DNA of 64,000 bases from Lepiota brunneoincarnata (taxonomy: Eukaryota > Basidiomycota > Agaricomycetes > Agaricales > Agaricaceae). This document shows, in pieces, positions 58,238 through 64,000 of this stretch. Under the pieces are notes generated by a model. The model did not search any database, was not told the origin of the DNA, and was given only the letters and a program-made list of their open reading frames with translations. Numbering within the stretch: the stretch's first letter is position 1; each line of letters starts with the position of its first letter. Both the position numbers and the translations under genes were made by a program. The stretch is from positions 868,001-932,000 of the forward strand of contig JAEBUN010000004.1 of NCBI GenBank assembly GCA_023014365.1, in the 5' to 3' direction.

Positions 58238-60703
58238 TCACTGGCTTGGGGCATCCACCTCAGACCAATCGCTTACAGTCGAATCAGCATCGATATCTTC
58301 ATGTTTCGATAAAACATCTCCTTTGCTGGTCTCATTCTCCAGTAAAAATCCTTCAGCTACCGACTCGGATTCGAATCCTGAGACTGGGGGTCCGGTGCTG
58401 TTACCTACAAGCAAGGCCGCATTTGGGGCCGACGGTCGAATGGTAGCGGACAAGTCCGTCTGAGACGCTGGCGAGAAGGCCTGTGGCTCGGGAGGATAGG
58501 CAGGGGCGGGCTGTGGAGTCTGAGCTAATCCTGCTTCGTTTACAAGTGTCTCCTCAGATGCCCCACCCTCCGCAGGTTCAAGCTGGTGTCCTTTGGGCTG
58601 ACTCTCCCGGACCAGAGGTATTGCAGAAACCGTGGGTTCCCCCAGGGTGGGTGTTGGACTTGAAGACTCCTCATCTGCGCCTGCCTCTTCAGAGGTGCTT
58701 GTGGGCTCGTTGCTGATAGGTCCTTCTGTTTCAGGTGCGCGCTCCTCTTGGATACGAGTGAGAACGACTGCCGCTGGATCGACGTGGAGAGGTTCCTTCA
58801 AAGTCTCCTCAATGTGTGTCTCTCGTAAATGCAGGGTCCCTCCGGTCGGTTGGGATGGAACGGGAACGGGAACGGGATCCGAAGACTCGGTTTTGTCGCC
58901 CTCGGTAGGTGCAGACAAGGGTACCGGGGTAGCTAAGCGCTCCGATGGCGCCTCCCTCGACATGGCGCTCCATCTCCCTTCAACTTCTTGCTCTAGTTCT
59001 TCAAGCGCCTGTTCTACCCTTGAGACCACCTCCTTCCTCTTCTTCCTCAACTCGTTGTTGCCGTGACTCTCGATAGAATCAAGTTGTGTCAGGAGATGAC
59101 TCAGCGATTGCTCGTAGAAACGAACTGGCTGATTGCTAGCGGTATAGGTGAGGCGAGATATAGCAGATGTAGAATCGGTGCTGGGCGATGTAACGAATTC
59201 GAATCTTTTGGGGAGAACAAACTCGTTCTCGAGAGCATAAAAGCGGTTCTCGATGGACAGGATTCGGGTCATGGTCTCTTCAATATCTCCGGAGGAAGGC
59301 AGCTTCGGCTCCAGCTCAGCGGCTGGAGCCTCTTTCGACTTTCCTTTGACCGAAGGACTGGACTTGGAGGAAGTAGTCGTGGCTACATTGCTTTCCTGAG
59401 GTTTGGACGCCGGGCGGGCGGTAGCGGAGTTGTCCTCGAGGGAAGCAAGGAGAGCCTGAATAGTATCACGGACTTCGTTGGCATGCTCATTATTGAGACG
59501 TTTTTCGAGTTGCTCTTTCAGAGTTGCTTGGACGGGCTTTGATTGCGACACGGCTGAGGAAGGGACCTGCAAATAGCTGCTCAGCGAACGTTCACGTTGC
59601 CCTAAAGAGCGTTCCGTACCTTGTTCTCTTCCTTGTCTACGTGGACCAACGAGTCGAGGAGCTGGCGGAAGTCAACGACTTGGATCGAAGCCTTTGATGG
59701 GTTCAACGGGGTCTCTGTGGTATTTGAAGTAGATGCCTTCAAAGCAACCTCTGTTTTCATCTAAGGTCCATGTCAGAACGAATACTGTGAAACGTTGATA
59801 ATGTCTATACCTTTGACATCTCGGTCCGTCCGGGACAGACATGCTGCTCGTCTTTCCTGGGTTCTTTGCGGGCATTGCTCGCCGGTGCAAGGAGGCCTAG
59901 TTGCTGGAAGAGGTCAACGGCTTGGGAAATTCTTTGTTGCTCTTTGTTGGACTCTTGTGGCGAGGACCTTCTCAATGTCTCAACCTGCCTTGCAGGCAAG
60001 CTGGCGGGCTGAGAACCATCGAACGGGAGCTGGACAACCAATTCAACAAGTCCCTCTTTAGGGTGTTGTGGCGAAACCATGCAGTGGCGGACGTCCGCAG
60101 CCTGAATGCGAGAGTCAACACATATAGGAACGAAATAGAATTAAAAAAAGTGGAGTTTACCTCGGTAGTGAAGAGCGGAGGTGACTCAGCTAGCCTTTGC
60201 CTCCACCTCTGTTCTTCCACGGCGAGCTGATATTCATGCTGCCTTCCCGCCCGTTCGCGCCTCAGCAACTCTATTTCCTCCTCCTCCCGGCGTCTCGCAG
60301 TAGATAGTCTCGACCTTTCGAGATCCTCTAGTGCTTTTTGCCTCCGATGCAAAGCTCCTAGCATCAACAAACGTTCCTCCTCTTCTACTTGACGTCTCAA
60401 CAACTCCAAGCGATCGTCGTACGGACGGGGTACGGAGGTTCCAGGGTAAATGGAAGCATAAGTGTTTGGTTGGTAGAGACGAGACTGGCGAAGCTGGCCT
60501 AGACGAAGTTGCAAGAGCTCTTCTTCGCGTCGAACGGCTTCCTCAGCCAAGATGCGGGTCTCTGCAGCGCAGGATTCTGCAAGTGCATTGTAGTGGTAGT
60601 TGTGTCCAAATGGGGGCAGTGTAGGATAGAGATTGGATGAGTAGTACATGATTGTGGAAGGTGAGAGAGGTTGGGTGAGGCTGGAGGGGTTTATATACGC
60701 CAT
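58238..60703 (-). CDS. BAG-domain co-chaperone-like protein
   Basis: Start ATG at 60703 (MAYINPSSLTQPLSPSTIMY); an internal ATG at 60649 is possible. The N-terminal third is a long Arg/Glu/Leu coiled coil (LLQLRLGQLRQSRLYQ, RRREEEEIELLRRER). A middle segment has KGFDPSKASIQVVDF and QLLDSLVHVDKEENK. The BAG domain is at about 59000-59290: GDIEETMTRILSIENRFYAL, SLSHLLTQLDSIESHG, KRKEVVSRVEQALEELEQEV, with the expected three-helix pattern. The C-terminal ~190 residues are acidic and disordered and end DWSEVDAPSQ. BAG domains bind the Hsp70 nucleotide-binding domain and promote nucleotide release. The client process is unknown. Frames agree across four introns. Confidence 0.88.
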
Positions 60704-60867
60704 GATAAGACCGCGTCAGCTTGTACGCGCGTCGGCTGCCCGAGTCAGCGTCTCGACATATCACGAATTTTCTGGACATTGCCATATACGGCAAGTCGCG
60801 AGCTATATATGGCGTAACGTACAGCCACCCCGTCGGTGATGACAAATAAGATAATATATACAATTAT

Positions 60868-62555
60868 TCAATACTGGAACTGGTAGATCTTCACGCTCTT
60901 CACCTCCCAGTCTGCCAGAGTCATTAGTAAGCATGGACATAAAAAACACAAAGAAAAAAAACACACAGGCTTCCTTGAACGCGGACCCGCTGTTTCTCAC
61001 AAACGCTTCGCATGAGTCAAAGCCAGTCCGTTGGGCGCAGCTCTGTTCTTGTCCGGGAATACCGGCTGCGGACCAGACGCCACTAGCCCAGTCACCACTG
61101 TCACACAAGGTCAGGGAAAAGTCAAGTCAGTGGCCATATAAACACTAACCACAATGTCGTGTCAAAAATGGCGTGATGATTATTGAAATACTTGAAAGGA
61201 TCACAGGATGCAGCGGGCCACCTTGCTTGGGCGGGTCCCCAGTTGTCCGGTTGCGGCTTTTCAGCAGCAATGTCGGGGGGCTCGGTCCCTGAGGGGAAGA
61301 AGTATACAGCAATACCAGTAGAGTCCCATTTCACTATTGCCAAAAGTCAGTCCGTGTCCAGTCCTGCACGTAAGGAATAAATAAAAAGACATACTCGCAT
61401 AAATTCCTCCCCCATTCGCATTGAACCCGGCACCAAATGAACGACCTGATTGGGCTCGAATGCCACAGCCTTGGTTGCCAGTCGACAGGGCAGCACAGTC
61501 CGTCCCACCGATCACGTCGCCGGAGATAGCAAGAATGCCCCTGCCCTCACTCGCAAGCCTGCATCCAGGATCTGTATGTATCGTAGCTTGGTTGTTGGTG
61601 TAATCGTGGACCCCTTCCACGATATCAATCTCTCCTCCATGAGGCCAGTTGGGTCCATTTGTCCAAAATGCACTAGTTTTCATCAACAGAGTTCGGGTAA
61701 AACGGCCACTCAAAACTTACGGCCACGAGCCGCATCCAGTGGGCATGTGAGCGGAATCCATAATAACCAGTCCCCCGTTGAACCCAAACTGAGTCGTGAT
61801 CCGAACACTCTTGCGAAAATTGTCCACCTTCTGCTGTGTGTCCACTCGCATGATCGCATTGCCACGGTCATTGATTGTTATCATGCCGCTCGACCACTGT
61901 GTCGTCTCATTAGGCTCTAGTAGGAACACGATATCAAGCAACTCACAGCAGCATCTTGGTCAAGGTAGTCAACAATACCTGATCCGCGAACCCCATTAAG
62001 CATTTTGAAAGGCCGCAACAATCACAAAAGACCCACCATGAGTGGGATCAGGTCCCGTGAAGAAATCCCAGCCTTGGAAAAAATTCTTCCCCGACTAAAA
62101 TAAGGCATCAGTGATCACTCCACCAAACAATTAAAGAAAAAAAAAAAGAGCCGCACATAAGATTGCCTAAGTTTCCAAGGCGAATCCGGCATATTCGCAG
62201 TAGGAGTCGGCTTCCCATATTGTGCCGTCCCACTCTGTGTCGGGAGTCTCCCCGTGGATTGAGGCCTGCCATCGCTAACACTCGTCTGATTCCCTCCACC
62301 TGAGCTACCTCCTGACGAAGCTATCTTCCCTCCCCTTGGTTTGCAATATACCACATGTTTCTGCTTCTCTTCCTCCCTCGACACCAGCACACCCTCGAAT
62401 GCAACCCGGAGATCTCGAGCGAGCTTCCGCGTGTGCCTTGCAGCCAACTTGTGTACCCTCTTGACTGGATGGCGGAAGGGGCCAGCGTCGGATGATGTTG
62501 GGTAGTTCGCGATGAGGAGGATGAGGGAGAGTGGGATTGACTTGAAGAGTCGCAT
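60868..62555 (-). CDS. GH16 endo-1,3(4)-beta-glucanase, secreted
   Basis: Starts MRLFKSIPLSLILLIANYPT with a clear signal peptide. About 100 residues of Lys/Arg- then Ser/Gly/Thr-rich linker follow, unusual for the family. The catalytic domain reads GKNFFQGWDFFTGPDPTHG, IVDYLDQDAA, GNAIMRVDTQQKV, KSVRITTQFGFNGGLVIMD, MPTGCGSWP, AFWTNGPNWPHGGEIDIVEG, NNQATIHTDPGC, GGIYA, WDSTGIAVYFFPSGTEPPDI, ASGVWSAAGIPGQEQSC and YWEVKSVKIYQFQY-like end. GEIDIVEG is the GH16 active site, with the first Glu as nucleophile and the second as acid/base. The stop is at 60868-60870. It would cleave beta-1,3(4)-glucans of fungal or plant walls. Eight or more short introns. Confidence 0.93.
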
Positions 62556-63733
62556 AGTCTACACTCAGTGGTGGGTAGCCCTGGATTAGAGGAGAATAGA
62601 TAAATCGATGGATATGAGAGTGGGAGAACGACTGCAAAGAGTTTCCCGTCCGATCGTGAAGTGAGGCAGAGCGTCAAAACCGTGTCGTCAAGCACCAGCA
62701 ACGTGTGCTGGCAAAGGGGTGTCTAGTCGGAGTCGTGGGCGTAGGCACAACGAAGCCAAGCGGGTCCAAAAGAAGAAAGAAGTCAAGGCTCAGCCTCGTT
62801 ACAAAATGAAACCAAATGTCAGTGGGAGGGAAAAAAGCAGGGAAGAAGGGCGAGGTGCGGACAAAAAGCCCGCCAGCGTTTTATCCAGAGACGGACAAAC
62901 AATGCGAGGCAAACCATGTGTGGTACCTTCTTCCCATTTCCCCTTATGGCTCCTCCTATCCTCGCCCGACACACGAGGCTTCCCCCCCCCCCCAATCCTA
63001 TCTCATGATCACCGCAGCCTTCTTCCCACCACAAGTCGAAACATCTTGGCCTGGCATGGGTGTCGAGTCGCCAGAGGGGACCTTGAAATTACTCGGGCGC
63101 TCCGATCGTTCTATTGTTCTCCCACCGGCATTCTGGGCATCCAATCTGGGAATGCCCCCTCATTCTATCCTTCCCCGTTCTCCTGCCGCACTTCGCAACA
63201 GACATTCGGAATTTGGTGGGGAACGTCTTTGTGTAGGACTGACAACAACACCACTCAAGGCCCAAGCACTCGGCAACGGTTTGCACAGCAACACAGCGCA
63301 TTGTCTCCCCGTGTCTTTTTCATAAGCCCATTACAACATTCACCTTAATCCGCATGTCCCAAGAGAACCCCACCATCGGCCTGGGCTGTGTTGTCCCTTC
63401 ATCATGGCACCTGCGCTTTTCACGATCGTAACATACCATCGGGCGTAGCTGTTTCATAGAACATCATCAAGAAGCCTCAAGGTCGTTAAGAATGCGTACG
63501 TATATACTGGGAAATGGCAATGGACAAGACGAATCCGTACCGAAACCGGCCGACAAAGACCAAGAAAAAACCAATAATAATATAGGTCATAGAAAGGGTG
63601 TATAGCCGAGAATAAATGACGAAAACATACGCTATACTCATCGCTGGCCGAAAAGCGGGGGTCAAGGGCCAAGAGGAAACAAACGTCCATGTAAATCTAC
63701 CGTGCATCTGGAAGTCCGGCCGGAGAGTAAAAA
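62556..63733. other. Intergenic region upstream of GH16 gene
   Basis: About 1.2 kb. It holds the GH16 5' flank and the 3' flank of the partial gene at the right edge. Two overlapping plus-strand open frames (62719-63348 and 62816-63325) have biased, low-complexity products and no family motif, so they are not called genes. A C homopolymer occurs near 62981. Confidence 0.45.
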
Positions 63734-64000
63734 CTAGCGGTGGGAACCAGGAGCGAAGGCTTCCCTCACGCTCCGCCTCAGCTCCTCGTGATCTCTTTGG
63801 GAACTTCCAATTGATGATCCGGGTTGTGCATGGGATCCTCCAATGCTGGAAGAGACAAAGCCCTCATCTCCCTCCACAAAGTCCAGAATTCGGCGAGAAA
63901 GAAGGATGATCTCTTGTTGCCCCTCGGAAATCAGAGCCTCAGCCTCTTGTTGGGACTGGGTTTGTGAATGGTGGGAGTGAGGAGTGCCAACAGATGAGGC
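63734..64000 (-). CDS. C-terminal part of an unrecognised protein
   Basis: An open minus-strand frame enters from the right edge and ends at TAG (63734-63736). It reads ASSVGTPHSHHSQTQSQQEA, EALISEGQQEIILLSRRILD, FVEGDEGFVSSSIGGSHAQP and ELRRSVREAFAPGSHR. The composition is normal coding: a polar Gln/His-rich stretch, then a short amphipathic helix (EIILLSRRILDFVEG). The start and most of the gene are outside the window, so the family cannot be named. Confidence 0.6.
   Translation of the reverse strand, partial: ASSVGTPHSHHSQTQSQQEAEALISEGQQEIILLSRRILDFVEGDEGFVSSSIGGSHAQPGSSIGSSQRDHEELRRSVREAFAPGSHR

Noticed and set aside
62719..63348. 209-residue plus-strand frame upstream of the GH16 gene
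   Set aside because: Composition is biased (Arg/Lys/Gly then Ser/Pro), a second frame overlaps it almost fully, and no family motif or splice structure supports it.

Overview
The window looks like nuclear DNA of a filamentous basidiomycete, most likely an Agaricomycete. Genes are dense, on both strands, and interrupted by many introns of about 45-70 bases with GT-AG (sometimes GC-AG) borders. The proteins include fungal types: a CYP61 sterol desaturase, a DUF7702-type seven-helix protein, a Mep-type ammonium permease, a fungal GH16 glucanase and an expanded PIF1 helicase family. No rRNA, tRNA, CRISPR array or classical transposase was recognised. The genus cannot be fixed from the sequence alone.

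Layout. 1-1498 (+): 3' part of an RRM/CCHC RNA-binding protein. 1740-8412 (-): full ABCC-type ABC transporter. 8850-11854 (+): F-BAR/RhoGAP protein. 11970-20229: three PIF1-like helicase genes, two in tandem on minus and one inverted on plus. Copies 1 and 3 carry an N-terminal viroplasmin (RNase H1 N-terminal-like) domain. Copy 1 reads intact, while copies 2 and 3 carry single-base frame breaks. 20413-22290 (-): YSC84/SYLF-SH3 protein. 22817-24874 (+): single-pass surface protein. 25329-27181 (-): Las1. 27404-28344 (+): DUF7702-like protein. 28852-29882 (+): dienelactone hydrolase. 29934-31737 (-): F-box protein. 32075-34007 (+): prenylcysteine oxidase. 34242-36190 (-): ammonium transporter. 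37410-37703 (+): small uncertain gene. 38023-38811 (+): lipoyl/octanoyl transferase. 38989-39651 (+): NAD(P)-binding protein. 39796-40986 (-): ATP11. 41114-41610 (-): small mitochondrial LEA-like protein. 41892-42841 and 43333-44655 (-): two single-pass surface proteins. 46266-48068 (+): CYP61/ERG5. 48278-50320 (-): a second P450. 51159-53565 (+): acetyl-CoA transporter. 53793-57693 (+): GYF-domain protein. 58238-60703 (-): BAG-domain protein. 60868-62555 (-): GH16 glucanase. 63734-64000 (-): C-terminal part of an unknown gene.

Most of this is ordinary fungal housekeeping: mitochondrial assembly and lipoylation, sterol synthesis, ribosome biogenesis, transport and endocytic actin. The genes do not form one pathway. 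The unusual block is the helicase cluster at 12-20 kb. It combines a hybrid-binding-type domain with a PIF1 motor, and all three copies have a shared ATCATGTGA(C/T)CG motif upstream.

A caution on pseudogenes. One-base extra insertions break conserved motifs in several unrelated genes, including the normally essential Las1. All are insertions, so consensus sequencing error must be excluded before any of these genes is called dead. Intron and exon boundaries were inferred by eye from splice consensus and family alignment memory. Outer coordinates are given, and each CDS contains introns unless stated.
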